From Brachypodium distachyon (Eukaryota > Streptophyta > Magnoliopsida > Poales > Poaceae), in assembly GCF_000005505.3 (NCBI RefSeq), contig NC_016131.3, forward strand, positions 23,147,501-23,211,500: a stretch of 64,000 nt of DNA, read 5' to 3'. The notes beneath the pieces are model-generated. The model made no database searches. It was not told where the DNA came from and was given only the letters and a program-made list of their open reading frames with translations. Shown one piece after another: positions 47,301-58,174 of the stretch. The number at the start of each line of letters is the position of its first letter. Position 1 is the stretch's first letter. Position numbers and translations under genes: made by a program.

Positions 47301-48604
47301 CTAAAGGGTGAGGTTTGGCCCAGACAAATAGTCAACATGTAAAGTAATGTACAATGGTTGATACTACCTTATCTTATCTTATGTTTCTCACGTCATTTAG
47401 AAAAGACGACAAAACATGTTGTACAATGAATTATCTTTTAGTGTTATATCTCAAAATTAATGATTAGATGAATAAAATTAACTAAAAAAATGCTAAGAAA
47501 TAAATGTGAAATCTAGTACAATAAGGAATTTGTATTATTTTTGTCTTATCATTCTTGTGAAGAGATCATCTCTTAATTAAGAGAAGGTTTATGTCTTTTC
47601 TTGCCTTTTCTTTATTCCTCTCTCTTCTGTGTCAGATATTATCCTACGTGACATCATTAAGAAAACAATGACGTCTTCCCATTGTACACGTCTTAAATCC
47701 CATATGTTGGGACACGATTTGTGTAAAGAGAAGTAAAGAAAATACAATAAGTTTGAAAAAGGGACAGAGAGAATGAAGAACTCCGCAGTCTCCAATAAGT
47801 GGGGCCATGTGCTCATATTTAATTTATTTGATAAAAAATTCCATGTAAATGTAACTGTTGTAAACATGAGCTTATCATCCACACGGCTAAATAATCGTCA
47901 AAAGCCGTTGGCCGCCGCACACATGATTATTTGGAAACTCAACATAAACCTCATAAGCTAAATCGACCATTTTCATTACTATTAGGATAAACTCTTTTTG
48001 TTTACTCGTCGTGTCAACTCTGTTTTCCGCATGCCTGCAGTGATTGCTCATTTCTCGTATCATCTTTCATGTGGTGTGTTTTGGCGGCGGTTTGGTTATG
48101 AAGAAATAGAGTAAGAAATATGTGAACATAGTGAGGATTGTAACCTCAATTGAACAGTGTGTCGATCTAAAAACCCTCACGGTGGATGATTTGGTGGGAC
48201 GCTAGAAGGTGCACGATGAACGACTCCGGATGGTGTTAGGAGATGGCAAAGATGATGAGCATCTAATGATGACCCGTGCGAAATGGTCTGCTATGGCTAC
48301 AAGGAAAACTGGCGATTCGATTCTAAATGACATGGAGAGTCAATGCCAAAACTCTACCATCACGGATGCCCTTAGGGAGGGGGAATGGGCAACGCCACCA
48401 AAAAATAATAGATTACCGATTTTGTCCTTCTTAACGCTACAAGATGTGATTTTCACTAATTTGGTGCAGTTGTGTTTGATGTAGATGCGAACGTAATGGT
48501 GCCCTGTGCACTCTGTAAACATGAAACTGTGGGATCCAACTGTTTTTTTGTTCGTTGATCCAACTCTGATTGACTCGACTGAGAAATTGGGATGTGATGA
48601 AATG

Positions 48605-49200
48605 GGGCGAATGACTAAATTATGTACTACAGTACTACTCGGTGGAATATTTATGTGGAACCAACCCTTTCCATTCCACGACCTCCTATACTGACCCACT
48701 TTCCAAAGGTCGAGAGAGGGCCAAGAATCCGCGGCGGAAGAAGTCGAGAGGTCCCCAGCGGCAGGTCATCCTGAAGGTGGACGCTAGGACCATCGTCTGT
48801 CCCCAGCCTTCAAGGTTGCTTGCTTTCTCCCAGAATCCCATCGGTTCGCCTGTGCAGAAATGGCATGCACGAACTTCGTTTTGCAGGGCAAGCCTGGTCT
48901 TCCATCATGCATCCGCTTCGTCGGCTAGCCGGCGATGGAAACCTTCGTGTCCTCGATGACCGACGTCCCGTGCGCCTGCAGCTAGCCGGGCTGCGCTTTC
49001 GCCGCCCCGCCAGCTGAGCTCGCCGCACACCTCCACTCGGTCCACTCGGTCCCAGTGCAGGGGTTGCTGTATGGCAGCACCTTCCGGATAAACTTTCTGT
49101 TGTCGGGAATGCCACACCGCCTACTCGTCGGCACCGGGGAAGACGAAGATGGCGGCGTATTCCTTCTGGCTGTCTGCGCCCAGGAAAGAAGATGGTGGCC
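48605..49200 (+). pseudogene. SINA-like pseudogene copy 1
   Basis: From the ATG at 48935 the frame reads ETFVSSMTDVPCACS, then TAG at 48983-48985, then PGCAFAAPPAELAAHLHSVH and continues into the substrate-binding domain (FLLSGMPHRLLVGTGEDEDG, FLLAVCAQ). It lacks the RING. The match to SIAH zinc-finger and C-terminal regions is clear beside the intact gene at 3.3-4.5 kb (SPCSCPEPGCAF, LVGEEEDDRSVFLVSLGEL). About 330 bp upstream of the ATG (48605 onward) is shared with the inverted copy at 61.77-62.2 kb, so the duplicated unit is larger than the coding fragment. Confidence 0.8.
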
Positions 49201-49239
49201 GAAACAGGGTTCGCTTGGCCAAAATTTCGCTTCACCACA

Positions 49240-49667
49240 AAAGGTCCGAGTAAATCAAACGGAATCAAATTTGAAGTGTGACTCTGATTAGCGGGAATCT
49301 GTTCATTAGATTACTGGCCGAAATATGGGCAGAGTGAATCTGTTCGTACCAAAAGACACATGCAAAAGGTCTGAGTAAATCAAAGTTTAAGTGTGACCGT
49401 GACATAACAGCATCCGTTTCGGTCAAACCGGAGTTGGTGCTAAACTTTGATCCGAAATGGACACACTTGTGATACTAGAATGACCTCACTGCCAAAGAAA
49501 GATCACAATCCATGCGAAACGATACGAGAACACTTATACAGACTCTCTAGAAATGCTCCTCCACTTGGACGGCCAAATCGGAGTCGGTGCTAAATTTTGA
49601 TTCGAAGTGGACGCACTTGGGGTACTAAAATGACCTCACCAAAGAAGGATCACCATCGATGCGAACT
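49240..49667. repeat. Degenerate direct duplication downstream of SINA-like copy 1
   Basis: AAGGTCCGAGTAAATCAAAC recurs as AAGGTCTGAGTAAATCAAAG about 125 bp on. CGGAGTTGGTGCTAAACTTTG ... GACCTCACTGCCAAAGAAAG (about 49420-49503) recurs as CGGAGTCGGTGCTAAATTTTG ... GACCTCACCAAAGAAGGATC (about 49579-49650). No coding signal. Confidence 0.65.
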
Positions 49668-50735
49668 CGGAAAGCGGATGCGTGGCTCGCTCCTCTCCTG
49701 CGGCGAGCGGAGCCACGCTTGGTGCGACCCGGATTTCTCCGACAATGGCGTGCGGCGTGCAGCGCACGGTCCAGATCTGCGAGGTGGCGGCTCGAAGCTT
49801 CGGTTTGGCGTGCGCGGCACGCTCGGTGGCCGGCGTGTGCGGGCCCGATCTGGGCCGGTGGTGGGCCTAAGGGAGGCCACCGTCCGCGATGATGCGGGCC
49901 TGATCTGGCCCTGGCGGGCTTTGCCATGCTGCCTTATTGCATTGATTGTGTGGCCAGGGCGGCGTGGCCTGATCCGGTGCAGGGGCGGTTGCGGCATCCT
50001 GGCCGGCGCCCGGTGGTGGTTTGGTGCGGGGCGGTCGGTGCGCTTCACTGGCGCTCGCTGTGGTACGGTGGCCTCTGGTCAGCCTCGGATGTTGGGCTCT
50101 ATTCACTCCAGTCCGCAGTGGGTTTGGTGGTTGTGGGTGAAAACCCAGCATCGACGGGTTCGGTGCGGGCGACGACGGCGTCCTCAGACGTCGCTTCCTT
50201 CTTGAAGGTGCCGTTGTGCAGCTCCGTCACATCCCACCCTTCGCAAATGAGGTGACTCCGAGCGAAAGCTCTGATCCGGTTTTCGGGTCGGGTAACGGGC
50301 GACGTCCTCGGACGCTGTGTCCTCCTTAGAGGCGTTGCCTTTGGAGACCTCGTTTGGCGGCGGAGTTTGCTTGCTGTGGTTCTGGCCAGGGAGGGCGATT
50401 CGTGCTACACGGGCTTGCCGATGCGCGAGTCGTATCCGCCGGGGCAACGTCTTCTGGCTCCAGTCGTCGAAGAAGTCCCGCTCTGCCTACCTTCTTCTGG
50501 CGCAAGGAGCCGTTCCCTGTTCGGTATCATTGGAGCGGAGGAGGTCTTCGTCTTTGCGGTAGATGCTTGTTTATTCGGTTCCTGTGTTTTCTCTTTGTCA
50601 AGGTTTTTTGCACGGCTTTCCTTAAATAAGCCGTGTATTTGTATCGGTTTTCGGGTCTAGTTTTCCTCATAAATTGGGCCAACTCTATTTTTCTAATCGA
50701 ATCACCGGGATCGACCGTTGCGTCCTAAAAAAAGA
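49650..50735 (+). mobile_element. GC-rich retroposon-like element with poly(A) end
   Basis: Very GC-rich with several overlapping ORFs and no recognised domain. Two related internal units occur near 50160-50225 and 50290-50355, sharing GGCGACGxCGTCCTCxGACG and CCTTCTTGAAGG/CCTCCTTAGAGG words. The 3' end is AT-richer (CTTAAATAAGCCGTGTATTT, TCTAATCGAATCACCGG) and finishes GCGTCCTAAAAAAAG at about 50735, resembling non-LTR retroposon tails of grasses. I infer a retroposon; the left boundary and class are uncertain. None of its ORFs is called as a gene. Confidence 0.4.
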
Positions 50736-51051
50736 CGTTCCGAAACTTTTTTTTTGACAGCTAAAGCACCTAGCCGTTCTGAAACTAGCATTTTCTCTCT
50801 CCGATTTTTATGTGAAAGAAAGAAGAAATAGCAAATCTGCGAAGACATATAACTATTTAATCAATTCGCATTGAGACTCAAAATCCATCCATCGCAAAAC
50901 TCCCATACAGTTCCTCAACTTTGAAGACACGATTGAACTACTTAGCGACGATACCAAAAGGAAAAATAAATACGGAGCACTAGTAAGAACTTGACCCGAC
51001 TAATTAACAAACAGCCCTCTACAATACTAATCAGCTCGTCGATGTCAGCAT

Positions 51052-51306
51052 CTACTTGGAGGAGTCATCATCCTTGACGACGGCGCCGTCGGCATCATAA
51101 CCTGAGGAGCCGAACTTGAACTCGACGAACATGGAGTTGACCTTGTTCTTGAGGCAGGCCCAATGCTCCTCCACCGGCGCTTCCTTGAACTGCCGGAACT
51201 TGTCCTTGGCGCTCTCCACGAACGTCGCATCATCGCCCACCGTGCTCCGGAAGCACGTCGTCACGGCCGCGGCCGCCTCTGCCTCCTGCTTCTGCACGCC
51301 CTCCAT
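51052..51306 (-). CDS. Small grass protein, 84 aa, partner of the divergent gene at 51751
   Basis: Single-exon frame from MEGVQKQEAEAAAAVTTCFR to a stop at 51052. I do not recognise the family. Residues about 25-60 contain DDATFVESAKDKFRQF and EEHWACLKNKV, which align with KATFMDSTKERLRQF and EQYWVSLKSKF in the neighbouring plus-strand gene, so the two are paralogs. There is no signal peptide or membrane segment; it is charged and probably helical. A TATA-like TATAAGTA (51422-51415 on the minus strand) lies about 110 bp upstream. A longer frame starts 57 nt earlier but the internal ATG fits the paralog better. Confidence 0.7.
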   Translation of the reverse strand: MEGVQKQEAEAAAAVTTCFRSTVGDDATFVESAKDKFRQFKEAPVEEHWACLKNKVNSMFVEFKFGSSGYDADGAVVKDDDSSK

Positions 51307-51414
51307 CGATTGATCACGCTTCCCGAGATTGAAAATACAAAACTTTGTGTCGAGAGGAAGCACAAGACGAAGATCTGGTTGCTTTGATGGCCACGAGGGG
51401 TGCAGGCTATCGTG

Positions 51415-51422
51415 TACTTATA
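51415..51422 (-). promoter_or_regulatory. TATA-like box of the minus-strand small gene
   Basis: Reads TATAAGTA on the minus strand, about 110 bp upstream of the ATG at 51306. Confidence 0.5.
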
Positions 51423-51627
51423 GGTGGTGATGTGATGTCCCCTGCCTTGAGGACAAAGCCTCGGAGCCGGGCGTTGGGTTTCTTTGGCCATCTTGAACTC
51501 TTGTTCGATTCTTTGGCCGTCTGCCCGATTTCCTTTCCTTCTCCCCTGCTCCAAGCCACAAGCACTCACCTATCGTATCTCTGCAAGATCGGCCGGCGCC
51601 CAGCTTTCTTCTCAAGAAAACAACGCA

Positions 51628-51635
51628 TATATAAG
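51628..51635 (+). promoter_or_regulatory. TATA-like box of the plus-strand small gene
   Basis: TATATAAG, about 115 bp upstream of the ATG at 51751. Together with the other TATA it leaves about 205 bp of shared promoter between the two divergent genes. Confidence 0.55.
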
Positions 51636-51750
51636 TGCACACCAGCTCGTCCCCCATAGCAGCAAAAATCTCATCTCCGGTTCCTTAGCATCTTCTTCAC
51701 CTTTTCTTTAAAGAAACAACTCTCAGTTTCGATCTCGGCCAGCGCTGGCG

Positions 51751-51993
51751 ATGGAGACCAAGGCAGCGGACGAGCTCGTGCCGAAGACGGAGGAGAAGGC
51801 GACGTTCATGGACAGCACCAAGGAGCGGCTCCGGCAGTTCAGCGCACCTCCGGCGGCGGAGCAGTACTGGGTCAGCCTCAAGAGCAAGTTCTGCGCTGCC
51901 GGCGAGTACGCGACGGTCAGGACACGCCAGGGCATCTCCTTGTTCGGGGAGCCGAACATCGGCCCCATCAAATCCATTGTTGATCATTGTTGA
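51751..51993 (+). CDS. Small grass protein, 80 aa, paralog of the 51052-51306 gene
   Basis: Single-exon frame METKAADELVPKTEEKATFM ... to a stop at 51993. The core KATFMDSTKERLRQFSAPPA, then EQYWVSLKSKF, matches the minus-strand neighbour, but the C-terminal part (GISLFGEPNIGPIKSIVDHC) is different. No recognised domain, signal peptide or membrane segment. The two genes are transcribed away from each other from a 445-bp intergenic region, so they may be co-regulated. Confidence 0.7.
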   Translation: METKAADELVPKTEEKATFMDSTKERLRQFSAPPAAEQYWVSLKSKFCAAGEYATVRTRQGISLFGEPNIGPIKSIVDHC

Positions 51994-53640
51994 TATGCTT
52001 TAGGAAAGCTAGTCTGTATCTCAAGCAAAGCTAGTGTGTATTCTCTGTGAGTCTGTGGTGCTAATAATAGGTGCAAGTTGTCAGAGTCGCTGAAGGTTTT
52101 TGTCCTTGCTAATTAGTTCAGGTTTTCAGAATTGCTAGACAATATCGTTGTTAATTGATTCAGGTTTTCATATTTGAGTAATACAGTTCATGCCACCAAG
52201 AATCCAAGATGATAGCAAAGTCATATATTCTTCCATCATCAATTTGCCTTCTATTGGTTGACTGACAGAATAAAAACTGCAGATCTAGCGTTAGGCATGG
52301 TATCTCTTTTGGTTAAAGGAATAATTAATCTCACCTTAAAACTTGGAGATTTGTACAGGACAAACAGCATGCTTGGTGCTTATGAAGCATCGACGTTAGA
52401 CAATTTGACCGTACAGCTTATTCTACCGATCACTGTGGCACAAACCAATAACAGAACTTTGAAAACTTTCAACTGGGAAAGAAAATACTAGTACAAGATA
52501 GCGTTTCACAGGAACAACACCAATTTCAGTTCTCTGCAGACAAGATAATATATGATGCAAGAACTCTTAATTAGGATAATCATTTTGTTTCATTACGTTC
52601 CTATTATGTCAGTAGGATAAGTATTCGTTCTTAGATCGAGCTGAATGCATATTGGATCATTCAAATAAAAGTAAACGATCCAACTGGTCGACAGACTCGT
52701 CTCAAATCATATCCTTTTTAAAGGGGGATATCTAGTTTTTTGAGAGTGCTTTCGGATCAAAATGTCACAATAAAACAGACAAATGATAATCACTTGGATA
52801 TGACATGCATGGTGGCTCATCATATAGAAACCCAGAATCCCTTCAGAGTTTCAACAGCAAAACAACACAAATGGAAGTCACATAGACAGGACATAGTGGC
52901 TCATCACATGCATAGAAGCCCAGAATCTCTTCAGAGTTTGGATATCAAAAGTGTGTTGTTTCTCGTCGCCTTAGTGGCACTAAGGGAACAGCTCCAGTTC
53001 CTATGTATGTAGGATAGTATAGCGGAATAACTATATTTTCAGGTTCAATTAGGATATGTTCAAGGTAGAACACAACCAGAGCTTCCTGTGATCTTATGCT
53101 TGTATACCTATGCATAATATGATAGTAAAGGGGAATAATTCCACTTTCAGAATCAATTCAAGATGTATATTCCTCAGCATATGCAAGAACCAGGCAATAA
53201 GCCCCTACATCTGACACTCACACCCCTAATGCATCTCCATGGAAAACAGGTCAATACACTACTCCCTCCGTTCCTAATTAATAGGCGCCGGCTGTTTTGC
53301 AAAAAAAAACCTGTAAATTTCCGAATTAAACCTGCAGTCCACATTCTATCAGAACTTTTGCGGAAAAAAAAACATGTTGTTTTTCAAAATCAACGTGCAG
53401 TCCACGTTTATTGAAGATGTGAATTGCAGGTATATTTCGGAAATTTACAAGGGTTTCTTTGCAAAATAGCCGGCGCCAATTAATTAGGAACGGAGAGAGT
53501 ACATCAGGAGCCATCGCTCATCCAGAACCTGCACGTCATGGCAAACACGAAGCGGACTGAGCTTATGGACGAGAGACGAAATGGACTCCATGAGTGTAGG
53601 ACAATACCCAAAATTTACCTTTTGGGGCTTTTCGCAAAAG
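51994..53640. other. Spacer with tandem duplications and a long MITE
   Basis: No gene supported. 52801-52950 holds a duplicated segment (GTGGCTCATCATATAGAAAC / GTGGCTCATCACATGCATAG, both followed by CCCAGAATC and TTCAGAGTTT). 53.02-53.16 kb holds another weak duplication. The MITE at 53262-53499 is listed separately. Confidence 0.55.
53262..53499. mobile_element. Stowaway-like MITE with long hairpin
   Basis: TA-CTCCCTCCGTTCCTAATTA on the left and TAATTAGGAACGGAGAGAG-TA on the right. AGGCGCCGGCTGTTTTGCAA is mirrored by GCAAAATAGCCGGCGCC. 238 bp, with an internal CCTGCAGTCCAC / GTGCAGTCCACG repeat. Confidence 0.82.
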
Positions 53641-54063
53641 GCGAGAACTGTCATGCGGGGAAGGTTGAGACAAGAGCTGTTAGAGTTAAGGAGGCATAAG
53701 ACGGTGCTTGGTCCCGACAGGTGGGTCCCACAAAGTGGGTCCCACGAACTTGCCACGTAGGTTTTGGTCATGTGCGTGTTTTATTAATTGGAGTGGGTCC
53801 CACCCATGTGAAGTGTTAGTCGGGCCCGAGCTTTGCCCTATCCCCCGACGGAGGAGAGAAAGGTGACGGCGGCGGGGAGGACGCGGCGGCGGGAAGGCGG
53901 CTGCGGCTGCGGCGTGGGCGAACAAGGCACAGACGAGATTCGGCAGCTTCGTCGGTGAGTGAATCATCCCCCAAATGCAGTCCAATGTTCTCAATTTGAG
54001 TTCCCGAGCTACATTTCTTTCGTTCCCCATTTCTAGGGTTCGCGGCCGGAGCACGATTTGAGA

Positions 54064-56225
54064 GATGGAACCACCGATTGAACAAGAATTGAGGTAATTT
54101 CTTGCCCGTATAACTTGAATTTCATTCCTTTAGGTCGGATATTCATGGCGGCTTGTTGCAATCGATCAATTTTGTGCTGCCGCGTAGGATTGAACCCGGG
54201 GAAAATAAAGAAATTGTGTCTGTCATGTTTCGTCCATGTGTAGGTACGCTAGATGACTGCAGCAAGGTTCGGATTGGATTGGATTACGTGGTTAAATTGA
54301 AAGTAGGGGTAGTGGATATAACAGTGGCGAAATTCATAGAGGAGTTGGGGAAGACGGTGGCTTGGGGCAGAGGGCAAGAGGTTGAACTTTGCTATTATGG
54401 GCCGAAGAAGAGATATGAGAGGATCCTTACAACCCAGCAGCTGGTTAAAGCGATTGAAGGTGGGCGGCGAGAAGATGCCTCGAAGCCTGTCGCAGCCATA
54501 TATGCGGAGCTAATTGAGGTCGGTGAGGACTTTGTTGTAGGCTTTGTCGCATCAAAAGCTGCCGAGGCATTAAACGATGTAGCATTTAGAACAAGGAGTG
54601 TTCCTGTACAAAATGTTGCTGATTTTGGCCCGAATTAGATACCCACTCCTGCAGATTTGAGTGCGCCGGATGAAGGGGGCGGGGGAACATTTGTTGATTG
54701 GAGTAAAGTTGATTTAGAAGAGCCCACAGATTTTGATGATATTGTAATCGAGGAGGATGATATGTTCGAGCTGTATGGGATTCCAGTTGATAAGGATAAA
54801 GATGGAAAGCCGACGAAGAAGCAGCCACCAACTTCCATTCCTGTGACTCCACCAACAGCTGCAGATAATGCAGAATCTGATAGGCTTGCCTCAGAGGCTG
54901 CAATTCCTGTAGATGATGATTTTCCTGATGAGCTGCGTTGTGTTTATGATAGAGATTGTCCTGTCTTTGAAGTTGGAAGGATGTTTTCTACTATGAATGA
55001 ACTGAAGATGTGTTTCAAGACATACGCCGTGCAACATGAGTTTCAGACAAAGACTGCGTGGACATCCAAAGAGAGGTATTGCGTGAGATGCAAGGGGTTT
55101 GATGGGAACATGCTACCATTTCCATGGTATATGTCATGTAGAAAGCTTCCCGATGGGGCTGCTGTTAGGATCAATCGAATGACCCCGAAAGAGGCTCATA
55201 CTTGTATGGCACAATCAAGGAGAGTGACAAGAATGACTTCCCAAGCATGGGTTGCAAAGAAGGCCATGAAGATTTTGAGTATAGACCCTAACACAACTGC
55301 TAAAGTGCTGAAGAATGAGTTGGAAAGGGATTACAAATGTACAATGAGTTATAGCACTGTCTGGAAGGGGAAGCAAAGAGCTATGAAAGAACTATATGGT
55401 CATTGGGGGAATACATTTAGCATGTTGTACAACTTCAGAGCTCAGATGTTAAAACGGTCAACTGGGAGTATAGTAGAGATTGACACCTTCACAAAAGATG
55501 ACAAGGTATACTTTTCGAGGTTCTTTATGGCTATGGAGTGTTGCGTAGATGGGTTTAAAGCAGGATGCCGTCCATACCTCAGCATAGATGCCACTGCACT
55601 GAATGGAAAATGGAATGGCCAGTTGGCAGCAGCAGTAGCTCTAGATGGGAACAATTGGATGTTTCTTGTGGCTGTGGGGTTGTTCCAGTCAGAGACAGAG
55701 GCTGACTGGACTTGGTTCATGCAGAAATTGCATAGGACCATAGGACCAATGCAACCCTTAGCAGTATGCACAGATGCTTCTAAAGGCCTGACAAATGTTG
55801 TCAAGAAGGTTTTTATCCATGCAGAGCAGAGAGAGTGCTTCGGCCACATGAGGCTCAATTTGATCAAGAAATTTCAAGAAAAGGGTTATGGCAGGATGTG
55901 GCCAGCAGCAAGATCATACAGTGAGAGCACATACAAATATCATATGGAGAAGATTATTAAAGCAGATGAAGAATTTGGTGCCGAATTTGCTGATTACCTG
56001 AAAACATACCACTCCTTGTTGTGGTACAGAAGTGGATTCAACACAGATATTAAGGTGGATCATATCAACAATCATCTGGCAGAAAGTTTTAACAGCTGGA
56101 TCAAAGATCTGCCTGTTCATGAGCTAATGGACAATCTTAGGATCAAGATAATGAAACTTTTTAATAAGGGAAGGACTCTTTCTACTATGTTGTATGCTGA
56201 CAAGATTTTTCTGAGTTATATTTGA
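54064..56225 (+). pseudogene. Mutator-like (MULE) transposase, one nonsense codon, C-terminus lost
   Basis: A short first exon (54064-54092, MEPPIEQEL) splices GT-AG to an exon starting 54134. The frame then runs to 56225 except for a TAG at 54636-54638. The N-terminal 170 residues resemble the PB1-like domain of plant MURA proteins (LKVGVVDITVAKFIEELG, VELCYYGPKKRYERILTT). After an acidic linker come the DNA-binding region (MFSTMNELKMCFKTYAVQHE, then C/H residues) and the MULE transposase core: YLSIDATALNGKWNGQLAAA with the first catalytic Asp, LAVCTDASKGL with the second, and ECFGHMRLNL. The frame stops at LSYI before the SWIM zinc finger normally found near the C-terminus. The following 56.23-56.58 kb is unrelated AT-rich sequence, so the 3' end was probably replaced. 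Confidence 0.88.
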
Positions 56226-57091
56226 TATTATTAAAAAAAATTCAAAATGGCCGAAAAACAAAAAAATGAATTTCAAAGGTGTAACATACTCCAACTTCAG
56301 CAAAACCGGTTGAAATGATGTTTATTTCACCTCAGTGAGTCATATGTAACATTATATCAGTGTTTGTTCACCATTTTGTGATACATAATGTCGCTTTTTC
56401 ACCAAATTTGTTCAAATTTAAATGTTTTCAAAAATAAATAATAGGCAAAACATTTTATTTTTTCTCCAAATTTTACATACTTCTTTACTTACTCAAAAGT
56501 CGTGTGTGTACCAAATTTCAATCGATTTCGACAAAGTTGGATGGTTGAATATTCAAAAAAACATCGATTAGCTTAAACTAGCATGTATATAATGCATCAC
56601 ACCCTCCCTTGTTCAGATCACTCAGCTTGTTGCAATGGCCCCGAGCATCCTTCCATTCCCGAGCCACCCGCGTTCGATCCACCGCTTTGGCAAATAGCAA
56701 CCACGAGCGTTCGGGCTGCGGTTTTTTTTTTCATTTTACCCCTCATTTACTCTTTACTGCACAGTCGTCTTCTTCCTAAGTACCTAAGAACAATGCTAAA
56801 ATAAACACATTCCGGCTGCGCCCCTATAAGCCCTCCCTCAACCCTAGCCGGACTCCCATTCCCCATCTCCCCTCCACCCCCAGCCGCCGCCGCCACCTCC
56901 ATCCCTCCACCCCCTGCTGCCGCCGACGTCTCCCATTCCTCCACCCCGAGCTCCTTCCTCCATTCCTCCACCCGCCGCCTCCCATTCCTCCACCCCGAGC
57001 TCCTTCCTCCCACCTCCTTCCTCCACCCCGACCCGCAGCCGCGTGCTCCTTCCTCCACCCCAACCCACAGCCGCCGCCTCCCATTCCCGCA
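56226..57091. other. AT-rich insertion followed by a GC-rich leader
   Basis: 56226-56580 is AT-rich, with no coding and no clear terminal repeats, and abuts the truncated transposase. 56.83-57.09 kb is a C-rich leader with CCACCCC-type repeats. TATAAG at 56825-56830 could be the TATA box of the ORF at 57092. Confidence 0.45.
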
Positions 57092-57595
57092 ATGGACGCC
57101 AACCTAGCCGACGCCCAAGTCGCCGCCCAGCAAAGCCTAGTGCTACTAGTCAACATAGGTGGCCGAGTTTTCCATGTTGCCACTGGCCAAGGGCGTCCCC
57201 GGATCGGCACCGTCACCACAATAGGTGCCGCTTTGCTAGCCAACATCCGTGCCTTGCGCAATGCTGCCACACCGCCGCTCTACCGTGTGGTTCTTGGTGT
57301 GCCCTACCTCGGGCCGGCTCATGTGGTTGTGCGGCTTGGGGGGGAGGAGGGGGTTGCAGGTGCCCACGGCAACTTCTTGATTCTCCCTGGGACGGGCCCT
57401 GGGACTGTTGTTTCCCCAGATGAGACCGTGGTCCTGGTCGGCACCACCAATGGGTATCAGCTGCGAATAGCGCTTCTCAGCAACCCCTTAGATGTTTACT
57501 ATAACATCTGCTATGCAGCTGCTGTGGCTGGTGTTGGTTTTGTGCTGTTGGTCAGTGGTGCGGCAAGCTTGTACTTCACGCGCAGGGGCACCTAA
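57092..57595 (+). CDS. Unrecognised 167-aa protein with C-terminal membrane segment
   Basis: Frame MDANLADAQVAAQQSLVLLV to a stop at 57593-57595. I do not recognise the family. Residues 1-130 are mixed with Val/Gly/Thr-rich strands (VFHVATGQGRPRIGTVTTIG, PGTVVSPDETVVLVG), suggesting a beta-rich domain. Residues about 142-163 form one membrane segment (AAAVAGVGFVLLVSGAASLY) followed by TRRGT. No signal peptide, so a tail-anchored topology is possible. A C-rich leader and TATA-like TATAAG lie about 260 bp upstream. It lies between a MULE transposase and a coiled-coil ORF, so it may be cargo of the same element rather than a host gene. Confidence 0.55.
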   Translation: MDANLADAQVAAQQSLVLLVNIGGRVFHVATGQGRPRIGTVTTIGAALLANIRALRNAATPPLYRVVLGVPYLGPAHVVVRLGGEEGVAGAHGNFLILPGTGPGTVVSPDETVVLVGTTNGYQLRIALLSNPLDVYYNICYAAAVAGVGFVLLVSGAASLYFTRRGT

Positions 57596-58174
57596 GAGTG
57601 GACAGAAGTGGCGAGAGGCGTCGAAAAGCGACTTGTGCAACTTGTTCAGGTATAGTAGAATCTGGGCAAGAATCTGCAACAAGAATTCGAGCTGGCGCAC
57701 CTTTTGGATTGAGAAGCATATTAGTCCTTGAGAATGAAATTAGTGCTCGAGAAGGAAATTAGGATCGCCGAATATGTATTTTGGCTTGACAATGATCTTA
57801 GGATCGCCGAATGTGTAATTTGGCTTGACAACAATGATCATAGGATGTATTAACCCATGGCTTGTATTAAGTACTCTATGCAGAAACAATTTCATATTAG
57901 GCTAAAGTACTTGCACTGTTTTTTATATTAATGTTGGCAGCACATTTCTGTTGTTACAATACTCCCAGTCTCATTATTTAAAATGTCTCACACATGCCGG
58001 CAGCTTCCAAGCACAACAAACCAAAGCAATTATACAACAACTGACAGAACTTAGGCCCACTCACAGAACTAGCTAAAACGACAGCTAAAAGCGATGCCCA
58101 CACCCCATGATGCCACTGAGTACAACAAACCAAAGCACACTTAAACAATTGACATAACTAAGACCAAGCCACAA

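Noticed and set aside
47330..47730. Possible MITE with GTACAATGG and CCATTGTAC words
   Set aside because: The inverted words are short and no terminal repeat with flanking duplication could be delimited.
49597..50205. 202-codon GC-rich ORF and its overlaps
   Set aside because: Multiple overlapping long frames are expected from GC bias. The region looks like a retroposon and no domain is visible.
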